Shown here piece by piece: positions 1 to 11,715 of a stretch of DNA of 64,000 nt. Numbering within the stretch: position 1 is the stretch's first letter; each line of letters opens with the position of its first letter. Both the position numbers and the translations under genes were made by a program. Location: the NCBI GenBank assembly GCA_002335605.1, contig BEDY01000001.1, forward strand, positions 3,844,001-3,908,000, written 5' to 3'. The notes beneath the pieces are model-generated. The model saw only the letters and a list, made by a program, of their open reading frames with translations, was not told the DNA's origin and ran no database searches. Origin of the DNA: Prillingera fragicola (Eukaryota > Basidiomycota > Tremellomycetes > Trichosporonales > Trichosporonaceae).

Positions 1-1558
1 ACTAGACAATGGCGCTGCTTCCCCCTCGGCAACATCCCAGCCGGAGTCTGAGGCTGCTTCGCCCTGGGCAGCGTCCCAGTCGGAATCTGAAGCTGAGCCG
101 CAAGGGCTCTCGCTGTTTTCACAAGCTTCGCCACAAAAGATGTCCAACTTACCACCTGTGGCAGCTCCTTCTTGCCTTGCCTCGATACCTGATCCACGGG
201 ATTCAACCGGACTAGCTGCCTTGTCGTCTGCAGATACCGTGGGCAGCGGGACTGACTCCGCTGCAAGCCCAGTGCAGAGCAGTGACCCGCAAGAACAGCC
301 AGCCCCGGAGTTCATCAAGCAACCGCCACCAGCCCACGAGCTGCTCTTCGGTACTGTATCTCTGCCACATGGTACTCGGAGTCGGTACATCTGAACCATC
401 ACCTTCTATTCAATCCAGGGTCTTACATGTCCCCAGCGCACATCAACCGCCGTTTAGTAGCCTTCCACGAGCTCAACGTCAAGGCTCAGACGGCTGCTCA
501 TCAAGCATTCTGCGAGGCTGAAGCCAGACCCTATCTTCTTCTCGAATCTGCCGCCGACGTCGCGGCATTCTGCACTGCAGTGGGTCCGCTCGCGAGAACG
601 TTCTATCGCCCCGAGCCGCGTCCAGTGTACATGCCTCGGTACGACGCCAACCACAACCTCGAGTTGTCTTGGGAGAATGGGCAGTGGGAGCTTCCTTTGG
701 GTAAGCGGCTGCTGATCCCGCGTCCCCCTCCCCCTCCGCCTGCGCATCTGCTGCCCCGCCGCTCACGGATTCCAGGCGAGCCGCAGTCGAATCCAGAGCT
801 GCCGCCAGAGATTCTGGAGACTGTGATCAGCTTCCTGGCCGACGACACCAAGACGCTGAACAACCTCACGCGCACCTCTCGGCGCTTTTACCACCTCACC
901 GCGCCCGTTCTCTACAAGACGTTTTGCGTGCTGGAACCAGACTTGCACTGGCTGTTCCGAAGCGGTCTCTTGGCATTCACGCAGGAGCTCGTCATCGGGC
1001 GGGACACGTGCGTGATCCATTCTGGTATCGACTTGCGACACGCGCGTGCGACCGCAACCACCCTGCCGGGCTGGCTGGGGGCTTTCCAAAACTCAAGAGG
1101 CTCATCCTGGGTGATAGGGAACCATGCCAGTGGCTGGATTATCTGCGTCCCACGCACCTGCATATCTCGGATTGGCTGACCCGGGCCGACGCGCTAGAAG
1201 TGATCATGAACAGGCCGTTTGCGTCTCATGTCACATCGTTGAGCATGGGGATTGCTACAAAAGAAGCAGCCCGCCCCTGGAGCTACGTCGGCGCGAGTTG
1301 AGCGACGCGCAGAAACTCGCATTCGACGTGCACCTCGGGGTTTCACCGCGTGACCCTTGATTGCGCGCCAACTTGCTGCGCTGGCTCGACATGCTGTCGG
1401 CGTTCAGCGACGACACGGGTACGCAGGTCGAGGTCAATCTGATATATGACATCCACCCCGAGTATCCGTGTGTGAATGTGTGGGACTACTTGATCTTCAC
1501 CGTCATGCGTGGGGAGGTGAGGTTGAACTCGATCGCGAGCGTAAAGGAGCGGCCGTAG
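1..1558 (+). pseudogene. Broken F-box protein gene, 5' end outside window
   Basis: The frame is open from base 2 through a Ser/Pro/Glu-rich stretch to 350. Intron 351-418 joins in phase to 419-700, and a likely intron 701-775 (GTAAGC donor, CTCAC branch, CCAG end) precedes the F-box at about 795-910 (PPEILETVISFLADD, then a LTRTSRRFYHLTAPVLYK stretch). After this the sense reading changes frame near 1083-1090 and again near 1275-1285, and meets a TGA at 1358-1360, although protein-like sequence continues to 1558. No GT-AG intron explains these shifts. It resembles the four F-box genes to its right. Function, if ever intact: Skp1-type ubiquitin ligase adaptor (family knowledge). Confidence 0.7.
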
Positions 1559-1584
1559 ATTCTTTACCCTGGACGATGCATGTT

Positions 1585-2701
1585 TCATTCTCTATCGCCG
1601 TCGCTGCCCAGGTCCGCTGCCCAGCCGCTGGGAAAGGTCCGAGGGTGCCCAGTGCACATGGCATGCTGCAGCGGCATGCCCTTGTCGACGACAATGATCC
1701 GGTCTCTGAGATACTCGGGGAGCTCAAAGTTGACCTCGCGAGCGGCAAGGCGGCGCCGAACCTTGTACATCCCTGCCTCCCAGCCTTCCTGGGCGGCCCG
1801 GGCGGCTTCATCGTCTTCATGCGGCAGGCAGCACCGGGTGAATAGGCGATATAGCCTGATGTGAAACAAGGTCTTTGGGCTCGGTCGGCGCCGGACATGG
1901 TTGACGAGGCTGGTCATGACCTTGCCCAGGTCCCCGATGTACGTGTGGTCGGACGCGTTCGTGAACTGCAGTGGTAGAAAGAGGCTCGTAAAGTTGACAT
2001 CTATCGTGACCGTCGCGTACTTTGGGAGCAAGGTGTGGAGCGCGCTGTGGCGATCAAAGATGAAGCTGCACAGGCTTTCCGGCGATTCGAGCTTGAAGTG
2101 CACATGCGTCGCTTTGGAGGCGAAGCCGCTCTCTAGGAGCGTGGAGGCGCCCAAGTCGCGCAAGGGAGCTCCATCCTCGATGCAGATTAGAGTCGATGGC
2201 CGGGCTTGGCTCAGCAGGGGGCATTTGCATCGGCACCGGCTGCTCTGTCGCAGCTTGTATACCAGCGTCTCGAGTCGGCCCAGCGAGGGGCAGGCTGATT
2301 TGGGCGATTCGAGAAAGGAACGGGGCGCTGGGCACTCGGGCAGCGAGTGCTCTGACACTTGCAGACTGCAAGTGTAGTTTAGAAGACTCCATTTGTTGCC
2401 GGCGTTAGCCAGGGAGCTCGTCGTTGATTGCGGGTTCCAGGTCACATGCCGGTACAGGTGTGGAGCGGCGAGATGATAGAAGGTGTGTGAGGTGAGCATC
2501 AGCCTGCCTAGGGTGGGTATGTCGTTGTGCAGGTTGTGTGTGATGGCCAGAAGAATCTCTGTTGGGATACAGAGAGGACCAGCTTGCTCGCGCCTGGTGG
2601 GTTAGGGCTTTACTATTCGACTGGGCTCACTGTGAGGGGCTGACCGAGTCAGTCGTGCCTGTTGGTGAGGATGAGGAGGTCGCGTTGATGGGAGAAGTCA
2701 T
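1585..2701 (-). CDS. F-box-like protein, 359 aa
   Basis: Two exons, 2701-2631 and 2593-1585, with a 37-nt intron (GTGAGC...CTAAC...CCAG) whose phase matches. The start is chosen because exon 1 (Ser/Thr-rich, 23 codons) joins cleanly to the F-box. That box runs from about residue 33 (IPTEILLAITHNL) to about 70 (FYHLAAPHLYRHV). The rest is a long weakly conserved C-terminal region as in its neighbours, presumably for substrate binding. It is convergent with the broken F-box gene on its left. Substrate unknown; intact as read. Confidence 0.7.
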
Positions 2702-2973
2702 GCTGATGCTGTCTCAATCCTGGAGAGAAGCTAAGCAGCACCCCCTAATGATGCGAGGAGTCACGTCGCGAAAGTGGAGGATGTTGTCAGATGGGCACGT
2801 GCCAGGTCCGAGGTGCCTTGACAACAATCGGAGGTCAGTTCCGGCTCAGACACCGGTGACAGTACAGAGGTGAAGAGCGATGGACAGAGGCCCAAGTGTC
2901 GGCGGTCAACTTGAACTGACTCGCCCTCAACATCAACGTCGGCCCTCGTAAACTTACATTTTTGAAGCTGGTT

Positions 2974-4012
2974 CTAAATATGAGTGTCAAGCTTTACATA
3001 GCTCTGAAGCTCCTCGTCCAGGCCCATCATAGCCGCCTCCCATGCAGTCTGAAACCCAGCAATCATCCTCGGCCAGTATTGGTCGCGCTGGTGCTCTGCC
3101 TGAGGGTACGGAGCGCCACTGCCGGAGGTCGTGTCCAGACGGACAGTGTAACGAATCCGTGGGGCTGTACTGCTGTGCGGCCTTGACAAGCTCCCCGCAT
3201 GCTGAAATAAACTGTCTCAACTCGATCCTATAGCGCACACCCTGGACGTGTGGAGCATAAGGAGCAGGCAACTGAATGGAGAAAGTAATGGACCTGACAT
3301 TGGGGCCGCGAGATAGGGCAATAACGTCTCGAATGGGTGAAGGATTATGGGACGCAGAGAGGTACAGATATTGTACTTTCGATGCAAAGCTGTCGGGGAG
3401 CTCGATGCGATTGAAGTCGTGAAACGAGAGACTTGTGGGATGCGCATGGGCGAGGAGAGGACAGTTGGGGCCGAGACACTCGTACAAGGATTTGGCAAAC
3501 CTAGACACTGTAAAGGACATTGTCTGCAACCCTTGAAACTTTGGTGGGAACCAGGGAGTCTGTACCAGAGCAGAGCACTTGCTTCGGTTGTGGCCCGCAA
3601 ACGAAAGATATTCAGTGTGCTCCAGTAGAGACGGTTTGAAGCCATGGTTAGCGAACCAGGCCAGATCGACCGGGAAACCGGTCTTCCTAACTTGAGGGCG
3701 GCGATAGCGATGTTTGCCGGCAGGCCGATACGTGGCCTTATTGACGCGCATGAGCACGGCGAGCGAGTGGCGATCATCCAGGTGGGAGAAGATTTGGTCT
3801 AGAATGTCGGCGTGCAGCATACGATGCTCGGCGAGAGTAGAGGATAGGACAGAGGACGTCGAGGGTCTGGGCGGTCAGCCTAATGGTGAGTAGTTGACTC
3901 ACCTGTCATGGTCGTCGCCGTCAGGCCTAGCGATGTTTGTGACTGATTCGAGGATGTATCGTCGGTTGATATTTTGGATTGAGCTCGCAGTCGCTTCATT
4001 ATTAGATGACAT
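2974..4012 (-). pseudogene. F-box-like gene with C-terminal frameshift
   Basis: Exon 1 4012-3903 and exon 2 from 3866 are joined by a 36-nt intron (3867-3902) in matching phase. The F-box starts near residue 53 (LDQIFSHLDDRHSLAVLMRV). The open frame runs to 2987 (329 aa). However, the part homologous to the intact neighbour at 4405-5535 (WPRMIAGFQTAWEAAM, DEELQSYV) lies in another frame ending at 2974. The switch falls near 3170-3190 and no intron fits there. The gene is either a recent pseudogene or makes a protein with an altered last 60-odd residues. Confidence 0.6.
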
Positions 4013-4404
4013 TGTTGAGAATCCTATGAACTAAAAGAAGGAGGATAGAAAGGACAATGTGGAGAGAAAGGACAATGTGAAGCAGCAAACTCGTCGAGAG
4101 CTGGAGGCTGATGAGCTGTGTGCGCCCCGTCCCTACCACCCCCAACCCACACCGACCACCAGCGTACTCCACAACATGCAACGACTAAACTACTGACTGC
4201 CATTTCCTAACGTGTTCTTCATTGCCCACACCCAAAAGCTCTGTCGCGGCCCACTGCATCAGCTGGTGCCACGAAGTCCGAAAGCTCCACAGAGTCTGTG
4301 CCGCTCAAAGTGTTCAGCACTCGAACGGCTTGCTGAGAACTTGCGATAAGATGCATGCACATCCCTGGCATACGTTATACTGCCACGCTACAACATCCAG
4401 CTGT
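4013..4404. other. Intergenic
   Basis: Promoter side of the F-box gene at 2974-4012 and 3' side of the next F-box gene. No gene or RNA seen. Confidence 0.5.
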
Positions 4405-5535
4405 TTACTTTTTGTTCGACTTCTTTCCTTTGGTCTTGGGAAACGTTGTCTTTACAGGAGGGCTGCACTGTCGCAGAACCCGCCACGACCACCATGGCTC
4501 GTGTGAACAAACAGAACAGCGGCATCCAGCCTCTCCCCACCCCTCACTTTTCCAGCCGCCAAACTCATCGTCACTGTCTCGCTCCATCTTCAAACTCACA
4601 CGCGCCCGAAGCTCGTCACTGAGCCGACCCATTCTTTCCGCCCAAAGCTCTTTAAAAACCGCCACGAGCTTGGGCCAGTCCCAGTACGTTGACGACGCAT
4701 CCTGGTCGACGGTAAAAGGTTCAAGCCCCACCACGACGAGTGTATGGTCAACTCCTGAGCCGTGTCGTGCTACGTGCTCCTGCAGCTGGGCGAAGCCTCT
4801 CGCGGCATCGCGTAACAAGTCACTCCTAGAAGTAATGCTCTGGATTGGGAGGATAACGGCCATAGTGTAGGTAATGCGCGTCACAGCTGGACCCACTGGG
4901 TTTGTGACGGCCTGTGCAAGCCGGAGACAGCCGCCGAGTTGATAATGCACAGTAGTGACGCGCGAGATGAGGGGGTCCGGCAGGTCCAGCTGCCTCGGCT
5001 CTGGCCGAACTTGGTACGGATGGTTGTACGACCACTCTGGGTCGACGATGTGCAGCACTTCTGGTCGAGCTTTGGCCAAAGAGCTGCACTGCCCAAAGCA
5101 CTTTCCCTTGTCGACAATGATCGTGAGTTGCTTCAATCGGGAGAGTGCTGGTTTGCAGAAGCTGCCCTCCAGTGGGTCCTCGGGATCGACATACTCTTTG
5201 CACTTGGCACGAAGATGGGTATAGAGCACCATCTCCTGCGTGAATTCGAGTAGTTGACATTTACGACCATAGTCGATAAAAGGCCCGACAGTGCTCTTGC
5301 AAGGCGCCCACACCCGTCGATAGAGATGCTTGGCCGCGACGTTGTAGAAGCCCTTGGAGACGCGCATCAATCGTGCTAGGCTTTTGGTATCGTGAACATG
5401 TCCGAAGATGGCGTCCAGGCAATCAGGATTGAGCACTCGCTCATATGCAGATTGGAGGGCGGGAGATTGTGATGTTGGTCTACGTTGTGCGTGAGCGTAG
5501 AGTTGGAGCTCATTGACGCTGTGCTCACTTCCCAT
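4405..5535 (-). CDS. F-box-like protein, 376 aa, intact
   Basis: Single open frame. The F-box is at about residues 36-75 (NPDCLDAIFGHVHDTKSLAR, then FYNVAAKHLYRRV). It is followed by about 250 residues shared in outline with the neighbouring copies, and a Lys-rich tail (KTKGKKSNKK). It is the best-preserved member of the cluster and was used here as the reference to recognise lesions in its neighbours. Expected role is substrate adaptor of an SCF ubiquitin ligase; the substrate cannot be inferred. Confidence 0.75.
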   Translation of the reverse strand: MGSEHSVNELQLYAHAQRRPTSQSPALQSAYERVLNPDCLDAIFGHVHDTKSLARLMRVSKGFYNVAAKHLYRRVWAPCKSTVGPFIDYGRKCQLLEFTQEMVLYTHLRAKCKEYVDPEDPLEGSFCKPALSRLKQLTIIVDKGKCFGQCSSLAKARPEVLHIVDPEWSYNHPYQVRPEPRQLDLPDPLISRVTTVHYQLGGCLRLAQAVTNPVGPAVTRITYTMAVILPIQSITSRSDLLRDAARGFAQLQEHVARHGSGVDHTLVVVGLEPFTVDQDASSTYWDWPKLVAVFKELWAERMGRLSDELRARVSLKMERDSDDEFGGWKSEGWGEAGCRCSVCSHEPWWSWRVLRQCSPPVKTTFPKTKGKKSNKK

Positions 5536-6231
5536 TGTTGCTCCTCATGAGCACGACAGGCGGCAGGTGATCGCTTCCCAAGAGAGCTTTATGCTGCCTG
5601 GATTTGTCTCTGCGCATTATTGGATGCAGGCCCTGTTGCGCAAGGCAGTGAATTGCTAAGGATGGACAGAGAGTGAGAGTGTGAAGAAGGCAGCGGGATG
5701 GTGTACGGGGGTGGTGTCGATGCACAACGCGTCGACCTCCGCTTTCGCGGACGGCGGGCATCTCTCGTTGCCCGCACATTGCTTGGCAGGCAGGCACTGC
5801 AGATACAGTGACGAAACCATCTGTACACTATTGCTACCCCATACTTCCCCTTCGTCCATGACACCAGAGTCAACTTACAGTGTGGTATAACACATGCCAG
5901 GTGTTGCGCCTGATTGGGCACAGTTCCCCAATGTTCATCGCCCAGACAATGTCAACACATCTTAGATCACAGTTAGTTGAATATGTGCCCCGCTCCGCTA
6001 TCCACTCTTCGGTGTTTCAATTGGAATGTGAATGCAAGCTGCCAGACAGGCGGTCACGCTTGGAGGTCTCTCAGTAAGCCAGGGTCAGCACTTGTGGGTG
6101 GGTAGTCGCCGACGATACTCAAACATCGCATGCCGCAGAATCAAATGTAGCTGGTTCGATGGTATCGTGCATAAACGGCTTTCCGAGCTTTACGGGTCAA
6201 ACACGACCTGAGACACATTGTCAGCTACATT
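5536..6231. other. Intergenic, no supported gene
   Basis: Upstream of the F-box gene ending at 5535. Short overlapping frames on the minus strand (5525-5921) show no family resemblance and no splice logic. Confidence 0.5.
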
Positions 6232-7290
6232 TCAAAAGCGCTCAATCAGCCTAATGATTATGCATGTACATACCTCTGAAAGAGTTTCCCACAGACCAAG
6301 ATCACGAAGCTCTTGGCGCCTTGACGCAAACGGTAGGCGTTGGAGAATGACCACCCGAGAAGCTTGAGACGGTAGCAGCGAAGCATTGAAGACGTTCCAC
6401 GCGGACTTGAAAGCTCCATGGAGGTCGGCAAACCTGGTGAACAGCCCGACGTTGAGCATAGATGGCGAGTCTTCTGGAGCAATGTTGAAGATAAGAGTTG
6501 GGCAGTGACCTCTGGCAGCCATGCACTCGGTCACCTTGTCACGGGCATCGTAGTAGATATTGTGCTGGTCGACAAAAAAGTCCATATAGTCATGGTCAGT
6601 GAGGGGATAGGCATGGGCAGTGTAGTCGCCAAAATTGGGAAAAAAAAAGGTCGAACCACACATGGGTGACCGACGGTGGAAACTTGACCTCCACAGCGTT
6701 GGCGAGAGTGGTGGAAGAGTAGCGGTAGATTTTGAAAGCGATGACGGTCGCTTGAGACATGATGGCCTCTGGAAGGGTAAAACTTGGAGCGTTTGCGGTG
6801 GTCTCCGAGCCGGCCTCCTTGCTCTCGGCAGGATCTGCGAGATGAATAAACTTGGGCCGGGCATGGCGGAGAAGGGGGCAGTAGAGATTGTTGCACGTCG
6901 CGCCTGGTATGGCCGTGAAAGTGAGCAAGCGGAGCTGAGGGAGCTGTGGTGCATTCTGATCATTTAGCGCTAGCGGCAACACGTCTTTGGACACTGCTTA
7001 CCATGGTTTGGCACTCGGACTTGGAGTGACCATACATGCGGAGAGTCTTGGTGTTGACGAACAAAGGGCCGCTTCCTTTTTCCTAGCTGACAAAAGGTCC
7101 CAGCGGGGCGTTCTTCGCTGGATTGACGACGCGATAGACATACGGCGCAGTGACGGCGTAGAAAGCCTTGCATACGAGCATGGTGGATTTGAACTCGGTG
7201 GTGCTTGGAAGGTAGCTGATGATGATTGAGAGGATATCTGGGTGAAGAATGTCCTGGAGAACCCTTGGAACGTTAACACTGTTTGTGCAG
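6232..7290 (-). pseudogene. Broken F-box gene
   Basis: Reading from about 7290 leftward, an F-box (VLQDILHPDILSIIISYLP, then FYAVTAPYVYRVV) is followed by an in-frame TAG at 7083-7085. Protein-like sequence aligning with the 4405-5535 protein continues past it. A 46-nt intron (6956-7001) is in phase. Then a run of nine A (6640-6648, T on the sense strand) shifts the frame; the second half (FFPNFGDYTAHAYPLTDHD and on) lies in the new frame to 6232. The 5' exon is not resolved. Two lesions make a product unlikely. Confidence 0.65.
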
Positions 7291-7829
7291 ACCCTGGCCG
7301 GCTCACGAAAGATGATTGATGGTTGTCTGCAACCTCTGCGTTACAAGTGGGCTGTTGGTACTGCAGGAAAGCATGACTAGGGGAAAAGGATAGATGAAGG
7401 AGCAGAGTTTACAATGAGAAAATGAAAGGGCTCGGTTGGTTGAACGGCTAGTGTGAGTGTGACAGTGACCACCATGTGGCACACAAGGTCTGTGCGTCGG
7501 CTGCCTCCAGTTGGCAGATACTGTACCCATGTTCCATCATAATTTGCCAAAGAGCTGTCTAAAGTGGCCTTTGAATGGCTGGTGTGCCGGTCATAGGGTA
7601 TGGAGGTGGCATGCTGCTTCTGATGGGCGGATAAGGAGGCCAGCACGCACCACTGCCTCACAGACAGCACCACTGCGTAAACCCAGTTCAAAAGCTCCAT
7701 CGTGCGCCGTGAACTGTATGTACAACAATATATGCCTACTGTCACACTAATCACCGACAACTATCATTGGTTTCCTTATAGGAAAGCCACCCCACCCACC
7801 TCCTCATGCAAAGCTGGTCACCACCCTGC
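7291..7829. other. Intergenic, no supported gene
   Basis: No frame here has a recognisable domain or consistent exon structure. Confidence 0.5.
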
Positions 7830-8584
7830 TCACTGATCCCGAGGCACGCGCTCAAAGCTAACCCACAGCTTGGATCCCTGGCGGAGGCCGTTCTCCTTTA
7901 GAGTGGCATAGTCACATTGAGGAATAATCATGTCCTCGCCGTCTAAGCGGAGACTGACAGAAGTCAGCACGAGTACCCTGCACAGTGCTGTGTGGCCGTG
8001 TCGCCTGTCCGCGTTAAAGGCGGACGAGTACAGGCGAGGGCATGTTAGTGGGCTTTACTAACCACATAGTTTCCAAGGCTGCACTCTTATCTCCACTTTT
8101 GAACGTGTCGTCCAGATAAACGCTCTGCAAGAGATTAGCATTGAGCGTCGGATGTCCGGAACCTCACTTTAAGCTCATGCACGGTCATTGAAGGCACCAC
8201 TCGGACCTGGGAGCACGTTTGTGGGGCCCGAGGTGTCCCGGTCATCATGATGACATTGAAGGCTTCGGCGGGCCTTGAGCTTGATGTGTCCATCGCCATC
8301 CACCCAACGACCCCACCTCGTTTAGTAGGACGCGGGTTGGCACAGCAAAATGGACGGTTATTGTGGGCCACAAGACGATCAAGCTCTCCCTGCAGCTCAG
8401 CGTTCTTGCACATTAGAAGTATGTTGAGCGCAGAGAGCTGGTCGACCTCGCTGTCAGCCGCCACGACTGCTTGCTGTGGGGGAGGGGAGGGCGAGGGGGA
8501 ATCGTAAGGGTCCGCGTGAACGTCGTGTTGGGTAAACAGCAACGATTGCGAGGTATAGCTCTCAAGGTACAGGCAAGGGAACAT
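7830..8584 (-). CDS. Protein with C-terminal ubiquitin-like domain, about 200 aa
   Basis: Exons 8584-8168, 8124-8063 and 7953-7830; introns of 43 and 109 nt, phases consistent. The N-terminal half is low complexity (PSPSPPP) followed by a short helix (LNILLMCKNAELQGELDRLV). The C-terminal ~90 residues look like a ubiquitin/SUMO fold: a hydrophobic strand (QVRVVPSMTVHELK), then LRLDGEDMIIP and LKENGLRQGSKLWVSF, at the positions of the ubiquitin LIFAGKQL and ESTLHLV strands. There is no terminal di-glycine. The start could instead be the ATG at 8716 (244 aa). The fold is inferred by eye. Confidence 0.55.
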
Positions 8585-9937
8585 TGTCTGGCAGTGATGC
8601 GTGAACGGCTCGTTGGAAAGCGATAGGCAGGAGGCATGGGGACGTTTTGCTTTATGAGCTGGCCAACTCTTGCCTTCATGGCGACTACTAAGTCCGGGTA
8701 AAGAGCTGATAAACAAACATGGTCACGAGGACACATGCACGCCACTCGGCTGAGTATTGAATACCCGGCATGCGTTCCGAGAAGCAGACTCCACTTAGCG
8801 ACTTTAGCGACACGACTGGAACGATTCGTGCCAAGCTGTGTGTCGGCGCGGCGTGGCGGAGCCGCTGTGTTGGCGCGGAGTGGCTGAGCCGGCACTGAAT
8901 CTCTGCACCACCGTCTCATCGCTGAAGCCCACTCTACGTCCTCTTGTCCTGGAACTGGCAGTTCCGAGTGCGAGATGAAGTGGCCTTCCGAGAATCAAGA
9001 TTGATACATGGTCAGATGCCCACAATACGGAGTACGCCGACGCGCTCAATCTCGGTCAAATGACAAGAAAACTTGATCTTTAGGCTTTGACTAAACCCAA
9101 TCAAGGGCGGAAATCGCAAGTCTTCCTTGTGATTTTGTGAGGAGATTCCACGGAAATCGCAAGTCCTTCTTGAAGATATTGAGGCGCAGTTGTCATTTCC
9201 TAGTGGGCTGCGGGATGTTGCAGTATCTGATGCTGGATGGGCAAGGGATGGCTGACTGCGGCGGAGCATCGGTTCCGATGCCGCCGCTGATATCCAGTAT
9301 CGAAGGCCAGTTGGCGATACCCCTGCCCGGTCTTTGATGCCCAGTGAGTCTTAGAGAGACGCAAAATGCTTGCCAGGTATTGATGAACGAAGGGTGGAGG
9401 CTGTAGACTGGAACATCGACCTGGAGGAAGGGCTGAACGTTCAAACATCCTCTCTGCGGACCCTCCGAATCGTCCAGACTTGTCCGCGATCCGCAGCGTG
9501 TCTCCATCTAATCCTTGATCTTAGTATCACGCAGAACAGCTTGCTTTCATTCTCCTGTCGGTCACAGGTCTGGCCGGCACTAGATACTGTCAACGCCGGC
9601 CCCCAACTGCTGTCTCACAACCGAGACTGCCCAGGAACATGTTTTCCTCGGTCAACCGGCCAAAGCCAAAAGTCGCGTGCCGTGGTTCACCCAGTAGCCA
9701 GATGCCAAGAGAGAGCTGTGGAGGGAGCACCTTCTGCGGGGCCCGATGCGCTTGACTTGCCAGATGGGAGCCCCGTGTAACAGAGCAGATTGTGGTGCAT
9801 CAACTGTGTGGCGTGCCTGGATGTTCCCCTTCTTGAGACCCACTCTTGTCGAGTATTGTACATAAACGGACTGGGTGGAGCTTGTTCTTGTCTTCATCAG
9901 GCAGCAACGTTCACTAGCCCGTACCACTCTTCAAGTC
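8585..9937. other. Long intergenic region with small repeats
   Basis: No gene supported between the Ubl gene and the sugar transporter. It contains an imperfect duplication near 8842-8890 (GGCGCGG-TGGC-GAGCCG units) and an exact 15-bp direct repeat at 9108-9122 and 9151-9165. Confidence 0.5.
9108..9165. repeat. 15-bp direct repeat pair
   Basis: The string CGGAAATCGCAAGTC occurs at 9108-9122 and 9151-9165, about 750 bp upstream of the sugar transporter start. It could be a regulatory duplication or chance. Confidence 0.6.
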
Positions 9938-11715
9938 ATGCACGGTACACGACTTACTACCCTCAATCGAGGCCGGACGCAACATGTCCTGATCGCGCTT
10001 TGGTGAGTGTGGCCGCGTGCTGTTATGATGTTAGTCGGTCGCTGACTGTGTGTTTAGCTGCGGTTCAGCTTTCATGCTCTTGGGCTACGATCAAGGTGTT
10101 ATGGCTGGCTTACTCACTGGAATTACTTTCACTGATCAGTTTCCCGAGATCGGTGAGTGGGTTTGTAAGGTATGCCTACTGATAAAAAGACATGACGAAT
10201 CGGAAGACTGGGTCATCCACGCTACAAGGAACTGTCGTTGCAATCTATGAGTACGTATATCACACGTTCGACTCTGACAATTAGCATTGGTTGTCTCATT
10301 GGCTCTCTTGTCGCATTTTTCTTTGGCGAGCGCCTAGGCCGACGTCGCTGCATCATCTATGGCTGCATTATCCTATCCGCGGGGGCGATTCTCCAAGCCG
10401 CCGCGTTTGGCATCCCTCAAATGATCGTTGGCCGCATTGTTGCCGGGATCGGTAATGGCATGAACACCTCCACCATTCCGGTGTATCAATCTGAATGCAG
10501 CCCCGCCAAGAATCGTGGCCGCGCGTTGTCTGTCCAGATGTGCGCCGTCATCGTTGGTGTGGCAATGGCCTACTGGCTCGACTATGGCATGTCATTTGCC
10601 ACCAGCTCGGCCCAGTTTCGTGTACCACTTGCCTTTCAATGCGCCTTTACCGCTGTCTCTCTTTGCCTCATTTTATTTTGCCCAGAGTCGCCACGCTGGC
10701 TTCTCAAGCAGGGCTTTGAAGACGAATCTCGCCGCGTGCTCGATCAACTGTCTCGCCACGAAGGAGCCGACCGCAACGAGTTGCTCGATGCCGAGTTTTT
10801 CGAAATCAAGACTGCTCTCGACATCGAGATTGCCAACATTCCCCGAGACAAGGAAGGCAACCCCGTGTCAGGAGTACGCGCTTGCTTCTCCTCGCACGAC
10901 CGTGCGTTCCATCGTGTCATGCTCGGTTTCGGTGGCCAGTTCATGCAGCAGATGAGTGGTGTCAACTTTATCGGCTACTAGTGAGCAACATGTCTCTGCC
11001 GCCAAGCCAATGCTGACCACCCAGTGCTCCTGTCATCTTTGAGGTGTCTATCGGCATGCCACACAGGCTCTCGCTGCTACTGTCCGGCATCAACGGTATC
11101 ACAAACATCTTCTTCTCCGCACTCCCTATCTGGCTTTTGGACCGCGTTGGCCGTCGTAAGCTGATGCTCACCTCCCAAATAGGCATGGCAGTCTTCATGG
11201 CCTCCCTAGCCGGCTGCACCTCGGTCATCACGTACGAAACTGGCGTCGCGTCAGCAGTCATGATCTTTGGGTTCATGTCCTTCTTTGAATCGGGCATGCT
11301 CACGGTCCCCTGGCTCTTGCCGTCAGAGTACACGCCGCTCCCCATCCGTGCGTCAGCAGCGGCAATCGGCTCGGCGTCAAACTGGCTCTGGACCTATGTT
11401 GTCGTCACCATTATCCCCATCTCGATCCACTCGATCGGCCCAAAGACATACATCTACTTTGCCGTCTTCAATTTCATGTTCATCCCCATGATCTACTGGC
11501 TCTACCCGGAGACCAAGGGGCTGACGCTGGAGGAGATCGACTTGCTCTTCACTGGGGAAAAGGTCCTCCTGCATCTTCCCGAGCATATGCGGGGCCAGCG
11601 CCATGCCGACGTCACCGATGTTGAAGCCATCGGCGATGGTGGGGACAAGACTCCATCCCTCGGGGATGAGAAAAACCTGGCGGTCGTTGATGTCAGCCCC
11701 GTGGAGGACAAGTAG
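9938..11715 (+). CDS. MFS hexose/sugar transporter, 535 aa
   Basis: Exons 9938-10002, 10058-10152, 10190-10250, 10285-10980 and 11025-11715 with introns of 55, 37, 34 and 44 nt; all phases agree. Sugar-porter family signatures appear in order: YDQGVMAG in the first membrane segment, GERLGRRR in the loop between segments 2 and 3, PESPRWLLKQG before the central loop, QQMSGVNFIGYYAP in segment 7, DRVGRRK, and YPETKGLTLEEID near the C-terminus. Length is usual for the family. It should move hexoses or a related sugar across the plasma membrane; substrate cannot be told. The C-terminal tail is acidic and cytosolic. Confidence 0.93.
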
